From assembly GCA_002335145.1 (NCBI GenBank), contig DDBV01000034.1, positions 18,097-82,096 of the forward strand: DNA of 64,000 nt, read 5' to 3'. The DNA is from Patescibacteria group bacterium UBA2023. Lineage in GTDB: Bacteria; Patescibacteriota; Gracilibacteria; BD1-5; UBA2023. Every line of letters begins with the position of its first letter. The first letter of the stretch is position 1. The translations under genes were made by a program, and so were the position numbers. Positions 52,184 to 62,876 of the stretch are shown here, in pieces. The notes under the pieces are model-generated. The model ran no database searches. It was not told where the DNA came from and saw only the letters and a program-made list of their open reading frames with translations.

Positions 52184-52966
52184 ATGGATTTCGACAAAAT
52201 AGTAAAAAAAATGTGAAGAAAAAAGGGAGGCATTGTTTCGATCGAAGACGTTGCCGAGATCGTGGATCCGGATTACCCCCATGGGCGTCCTACCGCCCTG
52301 CGCGATGCGTACAAGATATGTTCAAGACTCGTAGCCAATGGAGTGTTCGTGCGAGTGCGATCGGGGGTATTCTTCGTGGTTGATGGGTCTTCCGCTCGAA
52401 TCGTTGATATCGTGGATCGGAACTACTGGAGTATCGTACGCAAGATCGTGGGGCAAGAAGTCGGGAGGGAGTATGTGGTCGGTGGGAGTGCCGCCGCCGC
52501 CCTGCATCTGCGGGACTATGCCCCCGTGGAGACGCTCGTGATCCACACCCGTGATACGAATAAAACCGTCCGGATCGCAGACGGTTTTACGCTGAAGTTT
52601 CGGACGGCCGTGGGCGGATCGCGCTCAGGTGGGCGCACGATTTTCCCGGCCCTATCCTCCGGTGCGGTCACGGTCCGAATCGATGGTGTCGCAATTCGGA
52701 CCCTCTCAGAGGAAGCGGCTATTCTCGACTGTCTCCTCGAAAAATCTCCCGAAGCCCGGAAGATCGCTGCGCGTTTCGTGAAGAAATATCATGGGTACCT
52801 CGACCGCGGACGCCTCGGTGCGCTCGTGCGCCTCCGATACATCACCGCCCTGAACCGCTTACGAACGATTGCCAAAGAAGAATGATACGATCGACTTTAC
52901 CGGGACTGTCTCGATGTTATCCGGCGCGAAGGCGCAAACTGCTTCATGACCGTCGATCCATCTTAA
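52184..52966 (+). CDS. AbiEi-like winged-helix regulator
   Basis: 260 residues. The N-terminal 90 residues form a winged helix (GIVSIEDVAEIVDPDYP, RLVANGVFVRVRSGVFFV), followed by YVVGGSAAAALHLRDYAP and a C-terminal alpha/beta part with AILDCLLEKSPEARKIA, the layout of AbiEi antitoxins and related regulators. TGA=Gly at codon 11 (KKM-G-RKKGG) and 52883. In AbiE systems the nucleotidyltransferase toxin AbiEii is adjacent; the convergent neighbour here shows no such motif, so this is an orphan regulator or an incomplete system. It overlaps the neighbour's 3' end by 50 nt. Confidence 0.75.
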
Positions 52967-54728
52967 ATTGGACGATCTCCGGGAGATTGTATCGATCGAG
53001 GAGCGCGGGACCATTTCCTTGTCACGAGGTTTTTGATATTCGCTCGATCCGCTCTACGGTATCGTACCAGAATGACTTGGAGACGTTCGCCCCTTGGAAG
53101 GCTTGTGCGAACATGAGGAGACAAAAATCGTTCAACCCCACCCGGCCCGTTTTGAGAAGCTCTTTTTCCGCATCCGGGTTTTGGTAGAGTGTCATTTCTC
53201 TTTTCGCCGCAGCCGTTACCATTGATCCAATCCTTTCGATGGTTCCGAATTGTGTTTGTTGCCCCATGCAATATCCCTCATCTGGCACGCGAATGCCACC
53301 CTTTTGCGGATCGAATCATCCGCATGCGAGATCGGAGTCGTAGAGCTTCCCGAAAAATTCGTAGGCATCGAGAAAAGAGGTCTCAATGAATGAATTGATG
53401 GGTTCTTGAATGAGGAGCTGGGCGTATGACGGGGTTTCCGATTCGCTCCGGCTTCCATTCTTGGCAATGTCCTGGTAGTAGAGAGACCTGCTTCGCTGAT
53501 CTGGCGGTATATGAAATTGCGTGAATATTTTTCCTACGAGTACTCAGAGGTCCTCAAAGGATTTTGTCTTCAGCCGAAATATGCCCGAGTCTTTCTTGCG
53601 CGGAATAATAAAATGCACCAGAGATGTTATGCCACGTGTCTCTGGTATTGTCCGTTTCTCCAGCCCGTGCTCTCGTACCAATAGGGGGAGATGCTTGGAT
53701 CCTCGACATTTTCGCGATCACCGCAGGAGTCGGAAGAATGGGGCAAGGATATGCTCCCTCAGCCAGAAGAGGCGGGAATCTCTCGTGATGAACCAGATAA
53801 ATTCGAAAGTGGTAACGATGCTGAGTGGGTGAGTCGGGGGAATGTCCGCTCCGAAAATCCGTTGCATGTTCTCATGTGCTTCCGTTATTGCATCGACGTC
53901 GGGGAGTCATCCGACGTCCAACGAGAAGGACTTGTTCTTTTTCTCTTCTTTCGATTTCTTTGGTATTCCCAGAGCGACCGTGAGTCGTCAATCATCGGCG
54001 GTATCGTATTCACGCAAGAGGTTTTCCGCGCTTTCGTTTTCGAAGTCGTTGCGGATCGAATCGAGAACAAAGGTGTCTACGGTTTTCGTCCATTCCGGTT
54101 CGTGCGCCGATAATTCTGCAGATCGGCGTATACGATCGAATCGCTCTTTGGGTGTCGGGAAAAGTCCGAGTCGAACACAGAGGCTGAGGATACCCGAGAT
54201 GTTTTCGGGCCCTCATGGGCCCGTTTCGTGCAGGCGCAATTCATTGTGGGTTCCGATCCACAATGAATAGGATTTTCCTCGGATCTTCATCGTTAATTCT
54301 ATTGCCGCTTCATCGGTATGTTCCTTGTGCTGGAAGGTTGGCACTTCTCAGGATTGTGCGGCAACCCCGGAGAGTCATGTCACGAGCCAGTCCATGAAAC
54401 ATCTCCGTACAGCCAAGCCAACAACCCGTTCTTGTGCGACCTGACGCACGAACTCTGTCATTGATCCCTGAAAATCTTTTGGCTTGAGCGCATCGAGCCT
54501 CCCGGATTTGGCGATGGTATTGAGCGAATCCTCGACGTTTTTTCCGAGTGCTGCGGATGCTCGGTTTCCGATAATGGTCTTGATCTCGGAAAAGCTTGTG
54601 TCGATCTGCGAAAAGTCCACGCCCTTTACGGCATCTTCGATGTACCAACTGATCGGTCCGGATGATCGGACACAATGCGCGACCGCGCGACGGAAGGGTT
54701 CATCAGTGGATTGAGCCGGAGCGTTCAT
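52917..54728 (-). CDS. Hypothetical protein, 603 aa, with about ten TGA glycines
   Basis: A single open frame from MNAPAQSTDEPFRR to a TAA at 52917, with no TAA/TAG and about ten TGA codons; in the standard code nothing of note would be seen here. Soluble, mixed alpha/beta; landmarks are ELTMKIRGKSYSLWIGTHNE (about 150), a Lys/Glu cluster KKSKKEEKNK (about 260), FEFIWFITRDSRLFWLREH (about 320) and CGGFDPQKGGIRVPDEGYC (about 470). No signal peptide. It lies 28 nt after trpS and is probably cotranscribed. I do not recognise a family. Confidence 0.72.
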
Positions 54729-54756
54729 GCTCGATATGTTTTTTTGATTCTTTGTA

Positions 54757-55719
54757 CTAGATTCCTGCGAGTTCCCGGACACATGCGACCCGCTCGGTCA
54801 TGCGGGCATTCATTTTTTCCGATCCGGTGGCGAGTCGATCGCGGATGCGGTCGGGATTGGAGAGGAGCTCTTCGCGGCGCGCGCGATACCCCGCCGAGTA
54901 GCGCATGATGATATCGAAGAGCGCGAGTTTGGCATGGCCGTAACCATACCCTCCAGAGCGGTATTTGGCAGCAATCTCCTCCACTTCCGCGGATTCCCCG
55001 AACAGGCGGATATACGAGAATACGGTACATTCCTCCGGATCTTTTTGCTCTTCCACGCCTTTGGAATCGGTCTTGATAGACATGATCTTCTTTTTGATCG
55101 AAGTTTCGTCCTCGAAGAAGCTCATGTAGTTGTCGTAGGATTTGCTCATTTTGCGTCCATCGAACCCCGGTAGAACGGGTACGTCTCCGAACACTGCATC
55201 AGGAAGAGTGAAGCACTCCGATTCGTAGGTCTTGTTGAATGATTCGGCGATGTCACGGGCGAATTCTAGGTGTTGGGTCTGGTCGCGCCCCACCGGCACG
55301 ATCTCGCTATCGTAACCCAGAATGTCTGCCGCCATGAGAATTGGATAGTTGAAGACTCCCATATTGATGTCGGAGTTCTTCGCCTGCGAGTCTTTGAAGC
55401 TGTGAGCTCGCAGCATCAGGGAATAGGGCGTCACGTTATTGAGGACCCAATTGAGGATCGGCAGATCTCGGATGTCTCCCTGGCGGAAGATGGTGACCGA
55501 CTCATCCGGGAAGATCGCCATGAGTTCCGCGGCGATCTCGTGGCTGTTTCGTCTGAGTGTGCGACCGTCTTTTACCGTGGTGATGCTGTGGAGGTCGGCA
55601 ATGAAGATCGCCGAATCACGACCGACATGGTGGTCGGTAAACGGGCGAATGAGGCCGAAATAATTGCCGAGGTGTATCTGGTATCCGGTCGATTTGATGC
55701 CGGAAATCATTCGTTGCAT
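54757..55719 (-). CDS. trpS: Tryptophanyl-tRNA synthetase
   Basis: Charges tRNA-Trp; 320 residues, normal bacterial length. Starts MQRMISGIKSTGYQIHLGNY (HLGN is the HIGH motif), with ADLHSIT, NYPILMAADIL, VPVGRDQTQHLEFARDIA and GRKMSKSYDN (KMSKS). An open extension upstream of 55719 has no similarity. No TGA. Trp is encoded by TGG throughout this window, in line with UGA being glycine rather than tryptophan. Confidence 0.97.
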   Translation of the reverse strand: MQRMISGIKSTGYQIHLGNYFGLIRPFTDHHVGRDSAIFIADLHSITTVKDGRTLRRNSHEIAAELMAIFPDESVTIFRQGDIRDLPILNWVLNNVTPYSLMLRAHSFKDSQAKNSDINMGVFNYPILMAADILGYDSEIVPVGRDQTQHLEFARDIAESFNKTYESECFTLPDAVFGDVPVLPGFDGRKMSKSYDNYMSFFEDETSIKKKIMSIKTDSKGVEEQKDPEECTVFSYIRLFGESAEVEEIAAKYRSGGYGYGHAKLALFDIIMRYSAGYRARREELLSNPDRIRDRLATGSEKMNARMTERVACVRELAGI

Positions 55720-55786
55720 GGGATCGTGGCTACTGGTGGATCCCTTCGAGTATACCACGTTTGTGCCGAAAATCCAAGCCCATGGC

Positions 55787-56317
55787 CTAATAACTGTACC
55801 GACAGGTTCGGTAAGAGCCACCGTAATACCCTTCTTCGCAATAGTATTCAGTATTTCATTCTCCCTCATCCGATGACTTGAGACTCGTCCCAAGATGGGA
55901 AACAAGACGCTGATACGAGGCTCGGACATCGATCCGCTTGTACTCGGCGACTTGTCGGTATGTATCGTTGCCCGAGGCATCATATGCCGCGAGTGCTAGG
56001 AAGTATGTATCGAGATCGTCGCGTAGGGTCTCGAGATCGAGAATGATGTCGTAGATGCGGTAGTAGCTAATTCGATCTGCGGTATAGTAGGAGACGAGCC
56101 GAGTCTTGAGCGCGGCGAAGAATTCGACCGCTCCCACATACTGCTCGGAGTATTCCGTATCCGAGAAGCTCCTCTGTGTGAGGACGATGCTCTCGATCCG
56201 ATCAATCTCGATCGTTTTGTCCACACCGACGAGTTCGTCGAAGGATTCCGCCCGAACATCCACGGTTGCAAAAAGCGCGAACATGCCTAGTATGGCGAAA
56301 GAAAGGATTTTTCTCAT
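55787..56317 (-). CDS. Secreted hypothetical protein, 176 aa
   Basis: Signal peptide MRKILSFAILGMFALFATVDVRA, then a helical mature domain (SYYRIYDIILDLETLRDD, YFLALAAYDASGND). A TGA at 55856 (DEGE-G-NTEYYCEEGYYGGS) adds a Tyr/Cys/Gly-rich tail of 22 residues that standard decoding misses. It lies 67 nt upstream of trpS and may share its transcript. No family recognised. Confidence 0.75.
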
Positions 56318-56348
56318 GGGTCCAAGGGTAATGAATGGATCGGCTCTC

Positions 56349-56378
56349 TTGCAAAATCCGATTTGTATCTATTATAAG
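56349..56378 (+). promoter_or_regulatory. Promoter of the TraB-like gene
   Basis: TTGCAA (56349-56354), 17-18 nt, TTATAA/TATAAG (56372-56378), with the ATG at 56390, giving a leader of only a few bases. Confidence 0.55.
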
Positions 56379-56389
56379 AAATAAAATAA

Positions 56390-57439
56390 ATGTCAAATAT
56401 TTTTCGGGATATGTTTGTCGAGCGTCCGGTGAGGTCATGGTTCATTGTCGCTTTCGTGTTCGTATGGTCGTGCGGACTCGTCTGGCTCTCGGGAGATTTT
56501 TTCGCATTCCCACTTTCGGTCCTCAATCTTCTCGCGCCAGGAATATTTTTCGGAATACTTTTCTCGTTGTTTTTTATTGGGCGATTTTCGGAAAATCTCG
56601 TGAGAATCATGCGAGCCATGCATTTGTTTGTCTTCTGGTATCTTCTCGCGCATTTCGCTGTATTCGGATTTCTTGGAGTGTTCGCTTTTTATCAAAACGA
56701 GATCGCCCCTGCGACACTCCCGAAAATCACCATCTCCAACGGTGAGAAGACCATCGTTTTCCGGACGATGTCCCATGTGGCGACAGATGCCTTCTATCGT
56801 GGCGTACAGAATGACATTGACGCAGCGAAGCGCGAGGGGTTCTGGTACTACTACGAATGAGTCCGCCCAGGATCCTCGGCTTCCGCTGAGGAATTCGACC
56901 GACTCCTCGGTATCCGGTTTGGTGCCGACATATATGCCGAACTCGGGCGGACAGCTGGACTCGTGCCACAGACCGACTACGAATTTATCGGTCGCGTAAA
57001 CGATCAAGATTTGAATGTGGATCTCGATATGGATACGATTGTTGAGCGCATTCGTGAGCGACTCCCCACCGCTTCTTTGTCTGGTACCGTCTCCGAGCCA
57101 ATGGATTTCTCCACGTTATCCGCACAGCTCGATCGGGCATCCGAAAATCAGCGACGTGTGATCGCATACCTCAATCGAACGCTTCTCAATTTTTTCACGA
57201 AAATTCAATCGATCGTCCCGCTCACTGCAGTCGATCCAACACTTGCGGATGTATTTTCTGTCGTGCTCGGCGAACGTGATGAGCATGTCGCCCGTGCGCT
57301 TGTGCAGAGCCAGGAGAAACGCATATTTCTCACGTACGGTCTGCTCCATTTCGATGGAATATATGCCCGACTCAAGCGGGAAGATCCAGATTATGCCATC
57401 ATTAAGATAGAACCGTACTATCCATTCGTATCGGAATAA
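56390..57439 (+). CDS. TraB/GumN-like membrane protein
   Basis: 349 residues. Three N-terminal hydrophobic segments (about 16-32, 40-65, 75-100) are followed by a domain with KTIVFRTMSHVATDAFY, FWYYYE-G-VRPGSS, GERDEHVARAL and IFLTYGLLHFDGI, which resembles the TraB/PrgY/GumN fold (conserved early His, Glu-Gly and late His-x-x-Gly positions). The Glu-Gly glycine is a TGA (56858-56860). TraB-type proteins are thought to be membrane-linked hydrolases; the substrate is unknown. It has its own promoter. Confidence 0.7.
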
Positions 57440-57543
57440 GCAATTTTATACTGCTTCCGTGGAGCGAACGTGCGAATTCGGAGCATCGGAGCGCGGAGGA
57501 TTCGAATGTGGCATCGTTCTCTCGATCGAATGCCGAGCGGAAC

Positions 57544-57571
57544 TTGCCTTTTGGTCTGTTCGCGATAGAAT
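57544..57571 (+). promoter_or_regulatory. Promoter of ftsH
   Basis: TTGCCT (57544-57549), 16 nt, TAGAAT (57566-57571), about 65 nt before the ATG at 57637. Confidence 0.55.
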
Positions 57572-57636
57572 ACCGTGCCTTCTGCGGATCGCGCAGGAAA
57601 AACTGCCTGACGCAACAAAAGCAATCAATTTTTCCA

Positions 57637-59613
57637 ATGGCAAAGAAACCATCCCCGAGCAGTCGTATAGATCTCGCCAAGAAAGCGAAGTCGAACGCTC
57701 CCTCGAAAGAATCTCAAACCAAGATCGAGAACGGACGATTCCGTCGTCCGAATTGGCTCGCGCTCGTTTTTATTCTCCTTATTGCCGTAGCTCTCGCGGC
57801 CGGACTATTTCGGACGGACGAGAAGACCGTAGTGGATGATAAGGTAGGAATCAATGCTATTGTTGCCAATTACCAGTCCGGCGCGTACTCAGAGGTCGTG
57901 ATCCGCGATGGTAACGTCCGCGGTATCCGCAAGGAGATCGAAGAGACTCTCGTAGCCGGGAGAATCATCAAGACCAAGCACGCGGACGAAACAATCCTTC
58001 CCCCGTACGACACGCTCGCGGATCTCGGCCTCAACGATCCCGCGAACCCTACCAAGGTTACGGTAGAAAAGAATGTATGGGGAAATTTCCTCGTAGAGTT
58101 CCTGCCCACGCTCCTTTTGGTTGTCATTTTCGGAGTCGTAGCCTTTTTCCTGCTCGGACGCATGGGTGGCATGGGCGGAGGCCCCATGGGATTTATGCGA
58201 AGCCGAGCCAAACTCTACGAGCCGAGTGACAAGGACAAGATCACGTTTGCGGATATTGCGGGTGCTGCTGAGGAGAAGGAAGATCTCGTGGAGGTGGTGG
58301 ACTTTCTCAAGAATCCCAAGAAGTACGAGCGCCTCGGAGCGAAGATTCCTCGCGGAATTCTCATGGCCGGCCCTCCGGGGACTGGTAAGACCCTCCTCGC
58401 GCGAGCGGTCGCGGGAGAGAGCGGAGTGCCGTTCTTCTCCATGTCCGGTTCCGAATTCGTAGAGATGTTCGTGGGAGTGGGGGCAGCTCGGGTACGCGAC
58501 CTCTTTCGCGAAGCCAAAGAAAAAGCCCCTTCGATCATCTTCATTGACGAGATCGATGCCATTGGGAAACGTCGATCGCATGGTATGGGCGGAGGGCACG
58601 AGGAGCGTGAACAGACGCTCAACCAGATCCTCACGGAGATGGACGGATTCGATAATGAGACCCACGTGATCGTGCTCGCCGCTACGAATCGCGCCGATGT
58701 CCTCGATCGAGCACTTTTGCGCCCGGGGCGATTCGATCGCAAAGTGAGTATCAATCTCCCGAATATCGAGGATCGTGCCGCCGTTCTCCAGATCCACGCC
58801 AAAGACAAGCCTATTGACAAATCGGTAGATCTCCATTCCATTGCGTCTTCTACTGTGGGATTTTCCGGAGCGGATCTTGCCAACCTCGTGAACGAGGCCG
58901 CTATTCTCGCTGGACGACTCGATGCCAAGTCCATCACGCAGGAGCATTTGCAGAAATCCATCGAGAAAGTCCTCATGGGAAATACACGCAAATCGCTCGC
59001 CATGACCGACTACGAAAAGAAGATTATCGCTTATCACGAGGTCGGACACGCACTTGTGGGAAAGATGCTCGCACACACCGATCCGGTACACAAGCTCTCT
59101 ATTCTCTCTCGTGGGCGTGCACTCGGCGTGACGTGGTTCTTGCCTGAGAAAGACCGAGTTTTGGTCTCAAAATCCAAATTCCGCGATGAGATTGTATCAT
59201 TGTATGGCGGACGCGTGGCGGAGGAGGTGTTTTTTGGGAATGAGCATGTCACGACCGGAGCCTCCAATGACATAGAGCGCGCTACTGACATGGCTCGTGA
59301 CATGATTATGCGCTACGGATTTGACGAAGAACTCGGCCCGGAGAATCTCAGCTCGCGCGCAACGGAATGAAACTATCTCGGTGCTGAATGAGAAACTCTG
59401 CCGATCAGCCCCAAGACGCACGAGATCGTGGATGGCAAAGTACGCGACCTACTCAAGTCCGCCTATGCCGCAGCCAAGCAGATTGTCCTGGAGAATCGCG
59501 ATCTCCATGCTCAGATCGCCGAGACCCTGCTCGAAAAAGAAGAAATGCTCAAGGAAGAATTCGATGCTTTTTTCGCCTGAAATACCAATGTCCCAGACAA
59601 ATTCCCCGGATAA
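57637..59613 (+). CDS. ftsH: ATP-dependent zinc metalloprotease FtsH
   Basis: 658 residues, normal length. Membrane-bound AAA protease for quality control. Two membrane spans (about 40-58, 154-174) flank the periplasmic domain; Walker A GPPGTGKT (245-252), Walker [12 protein letters not shown], the arginine-finger region RPGRFDR, and zinc site HEVGH (467-471). Near the C-terminus three TGA codons (59368, 59386, 59578) read as Gly: RATE-G-NYLGAE-G-ETLPIS matches the FtsH stretch before the C-terminal helices. The standard code would remove the last 80 residues. The 3' end overlaps the next gene by 26 nt in another frame. Confidence 0.97.
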
Positions 59614-60808
59614 TCTCCCTTCACACTTTTTCGTGCTTGGGCGCGAGTGGCGATTGTCACTTGCTGAGCTACTCTCCGTCTTCGGACCTGAGCGATTCCT
59701 CGGTCATGCCGACAAGATCGCGTTTTTCGCTCGTATATCCGATGAGGAGATCGTTTCTCGGTTTTCGTCGCTCGGTGGTTCTGTCTTTGCTGGGAGAATC
59801 GACCAGGCCTCGCTTTCTGCCAAGCGATTCGATCCGGATTCGATCGCGCGTTTCGTTGCGCTTCGTCATGGCGATCGGACCGACAAGATAATTTTCTCGT
59901 TTTCCACATACCCAGAATCATCGGATCTTTTCGAGCGTTCACTCTCTATCAAAAAACGTCTGCGAAAAGTGGTAGGGGAGGGGATTGCCATACGCTCGGC
60001 CAATTCCGATAAAGAAGGGAATCCCTCTGCTGTGCCGATTCGCAAGCAGGGAGTACTCGAAAAAGGTCATCCTGTCGTTGAAATCCGTGATATGAGCGGG
60101 CAATTCTTTCTCGCTGCTATCATTGCTGCGCAGGATGTGGACGCTTACACTCGTCGCGACACGGAGCGTGTCCGTGATATGAAGGTCGGGATGCTTCCGC
60201 CGAAGCTTGCACAAATCATGCTCAACCTCGCGGGGGTCGAAGATCGCGTGTATGACCCGTTTTGTGGACTTGGGACAGTGCTTATCGAAGCATCGGCCCG
60301 CGGTCTCCAAGTGTATGGGAGCGATGTTTCGGACGCGATGGTGCGAGCGACTCGGGAGAATCTTGCCGGACTCGGGCACGATGCCGAGATCGATACCCGA
60401 ATATTCCGTCTCGATGCGGCGAGATCCGCCGATATTGGCGATCGGGTACCAGCCGATACGCCGATCGCGACCGAGGGGACGCTCGGCCCCATTCTCTCGG
60501 CATCTACCATCTCTCGCGTTCGGGTAGCCGAGATTGATGAAGAGCTCGCAAGGCTCTATGACCGATTCTTTGCCGGACTCCGGCAAATGCGCTGGACCAA
60601 GCGAATTGTTGTTTCTCTTCCATGCTTCCGTGTGGAGCGTTCGGATGTCTCAGCCTCGCGATGTATCGAAGCATTCATGAGGCATGGCTTTGTCTCAATC
60701 CCGCCACTCCCCGATGGCTTGCGCGAACCAAACCGTCGCGGGGTCCTCTACCGACGTCCGGATCAGACCGTTGGGCGCGAGATATTCGTATTGCAGCTTC
60801 GGGTCTAG
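59588..60808 (+). CDS. tRNA (guanine-N2) methyltransferase, Trm11/TrmG10-like
   Basis: 406 residues. The N-terminal region HFFVLGREWRLSLAELLSVFG resembles the THUMP-associated domain of archaeal TrmG10 and Trm11. The C-terminal Rossmann domain has VYDPFCGLGTVLIEA (SAM motif I), VYGSDVS (motif II) and a distal VVSLPCF region. The catalytic NPPY-type motif is not obvious in its usual place, so activity should be checked. Starts inside the end of ftsH, suggesting translational coupling. No TGA. Confidence 0.82.
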   Translation: MSQTNSPDNLPSHFFVLGREWRLSLAELLSVFGPERFLGHADKIAFFARISDEEIVSRFSSLGGSVFAGRIDQASLSAKRFDPDSIARFVALRHGDRTDKIIFSFSTYPESSDLFERSLSIKKRLRKVVGEGIAIRSANSDKEGNPSAVPIRKQGVLEKGHPVVEIRDMSGQFFLAAIIAAQDVDAYTRRDTERVRDMKVGMLPPKLAQIMLNLAGVEDRVYDPFCGLGTVLIEASARGLQVYGSDVSDAMVRATRENLAGLGHDAEIDTRIFRLDAARSADIGDRVPADTPIATEGTLGPILSASTISRVRVAEIDEELARLYDRFFAGLRQMRWTKRIVVSLPCFRVERSDVSASRCIEAFMRHGFVSIPPLPDGLREPNRRGVLYRRPDQTVGREIFVLQLRV

Positions 60809-60867
60809 GACTTGCGTTTTTCCTGATACCGTATAGACTGGACGAAATATTCCGGTCTTATTTTCTT

Positions 60868-61365
60868 ATGCTCGACAAGCTCTCCGATATCGCTCGATGC
60901 TTCTACGGCGGTCTCGGTGTCGTCGTCGAGGATATATCGCTCTTCCCCGAGGATGAAGATCGGCGCATCTACCGACTCTCTCTCAGGACGCCCGACTCGA
61001 ATTTGCTCATCGGACAGCGTGGTAAGAATCTCGAAGCATCGGCTCACCTGCTCGGCCGTATGATGGAACGAGAAATAGGAGCGTCCGTTCGATTGCATAT
61101 CGAGATCAACGACTACGTTCATTCACGGGATGAGCGACTTTTTCGGTTCGTCGATAAAAAAATTGATGAGGTCATTGCCCGAGGGCACGATTCGGCCATA
61201 GAAAATCTCTCCCCCTACGAGCGGAAAAAAGTTCATGACTATATCGCATCCAAGAATATCGCCGATATATCCACGTATAGCATCGGAGAGGGGAATGCCC
61301 GGAAGCTCTGTATCTCCTACACGAAGAAGCCTCTCTCTATCGAGGAGGACGGGGTGGGAATATAA
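60868..61365 (+). CDS. khpB: KH/R3H RNA-binding protein KhpB (Jag)
   Basis: 165 residues. KH domain with LLIGQRGKNLEASAHLLGRM (about 47-66) and a C-terminal R3H domain with LSPYERKKVHDYIAS (about 114-128) and ISTYSIGEGNARKL. It lacks the N-terminal Jag domain of longer homologues. KhpB binds many small RNAs and mRNAs with KhpA and is usually near yidC, which is absent here. Preceded by a 59-nt gap after the methyltransferase. Confidence 0.93.
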   Translation: MLDKLSDIARCFYGGLGVVVEDISLFPEDEDRRIYRLSLRTPDSNLLIGQRGKNLEASAHLLGRMMEREIGASVRLHIEINDYVHSRDERLFRFVDKKIDEVIARGHDSAIENLSPYERKKVHDYIASKNIADISTYSIGEGNARKLCISYTKKPLSIEEDGVGI

Positions 61366-61398
61366 TAAATCCTGCTTACAGTTTTCGAGGGAGTTTTT

Positions 61399-62727
61399 TT
61401 AGAGTTTGAGTATCCCAACGCCCGTGACTTTCGAGAGCAGGTGTCCGAAGAAGCTCCCGTTAAGGAAGAGGCATTCCGAGATCATGAGTTCTAGGTTCAT
61501 CACGAGGAGTTGCTCGTGTGACGGCGGAAGCTTTCGTCCAGCATGATCCGGAGATCGGATCGCTGCGAGGCAGAGTTCGTACTCTCGGTAGACCTGGTGC
61601 ACGAGTTTCTCCTCGTCTCATCCGAGAGAATTGTAGACGTTTACTTGGTTCAAGAGGCCTCTGAGAGCCGCGAGTCGTACCGAGAGAATCTCCATTCGGG
61701 CTATGGTGGATTCAGCCTCCGGGTGCCGACTTGTTTCCGATCACGATCGGTTTTTATGGGCAATCCCGCGTATCTCGGCAATCGTCTCAAGACAGCTTTC
61801 GTATGCCTGCTGTAGAGCACGTGGTCTCCAGTCGGCCACGAAGAGATCAATCACTGCGGGAGCAACTGTCACGCCGATCGTCCCAGCTACGGGCAAAAAC
61901 GTTCCTGTGGCGGCACCGGCAGTGATGGCAGGAGCTTCGAGGGAATACCGTTCGTACACGAGTCGCATGCGTTCTTCTATCCGTGCGCTGAGAGCCGTAA
62001 CAATCCGCTGTGTTTGGTATTGCGATACAGCCTCCGGTCCGATGAGATCACTTTTTGACACGGGTCTTCCGAGAATCTTGGAGAAGAGAAAGATCGTGAA
62101 AATTTTGGATGGGTGTTGGTAGCCCGCGCGTTGGTTTCCTTGTCTATCGAAGAGCTCCGGGAATTCCTGGTTGTAGTGAACGAGGCGGCTCCTATCCGGA
62201 CCGAGCAATTCTTGTCGTGCCGATGCGGCGGCACCTAAGGCGTTCGATTTTTCTGTCACGGAGAGGACGAAGTCGTAGAGAGAATCCGATCCGAAAAGAT
62301 CGAGAATATCGTTCACGATTCGATTGCATTCGTCTTTTTTTATGCGCGCGAGAATCCGCGGGTCTCGTGAGACCGCTTCTCTCAAGAGTCGCTTGAGATT
62401 CGCCACAACGGCACCCATAGAGTTTCGCGTGAGTTTCTTGGCAACTTCGTCCGGACGTATTTCCGAAAACGCTTTTGTTCCATCGCCGTCCCATACGTCT
62501 TGCAGGAAACGGGTGATAGATTCCATGGCTCACCCTGGATCGATCATATCGAATTTTGGCGCATTTTTTCCTGCTGCATTGGTCGGAGCCGATCACCTGA
62601 GTACGCCATCGGCATTCATGCAGGATCACAAAATGAGCGATGAAACAGTAGCTCATCAGAGCCGTAGGATGCCGCGTCGCGAGATATCTCAATTCGCATT
62701 GCCTGCTTGATGGACGACCTGCCGCAT
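61399..62727 (-). CDS. Putative Tat-exported lipoprotein, 442 aa
   Basis: With UGA as Gly the frame extends upstream of the obvious ATG at 62526 to an ATG at 62727. The added N-terminus holds a twin-arginine signal (SRRGILRLGGATVSSLIL) ending in a lipobox LGSC (about 37). It contains five of the TGA codons (two adjacent, RL-GG-AT) and starts about 30 nt after a consensus promoter, all of which fit together. The mature part is helical (KKLTRNSMGAVVANLKRLL; ILDLFGSDSLYDFVLSV) with a hydrophobic Gly/Ala-rich stretch (AITAGAATGTFLPVAGTIG) and a Leu-rich C-terminus. TGA also at 61741 and one later site. No family recognised. The ATG at 62526 has AGGG 7 nt upstream and remains an alternative. Confidence 0.75.
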
Positions 62728-62764
62728 GATTCCGTTTTTTTACCATTACTCGTTCATTGCTTCG

Positions 62765-62792
62765 ATAATACTGAAAAAGAATCAATAATCAA
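62765..62792 (-). promoter_or_regulatory. Promoter of the Tat-lipoprotein gene
   Basis: Minus strand TTGATT (62792-62787), 16 nt, TATTAT (62770-62765), about 38 nt before the ATG at 62727. Confidence 0.7.
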
Positions 62793-62876
62793 GGATACTA
62801 CTGCGCTCTTGATTCGGATTTCGGACAGTATTTTGATTTGATTTCCATTGGTAATTCGCCATAATCGTGCCACCTT

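Noticed and set aside
62525-62788. An 87-codon plus-strand frame (MAHPGSIISNFGAFF...)
   Set aside because: It runs opposite the N-terminus of the Tat-lipoprotein candidate and the promoter of that gene; the minus-strand reading explains more features.
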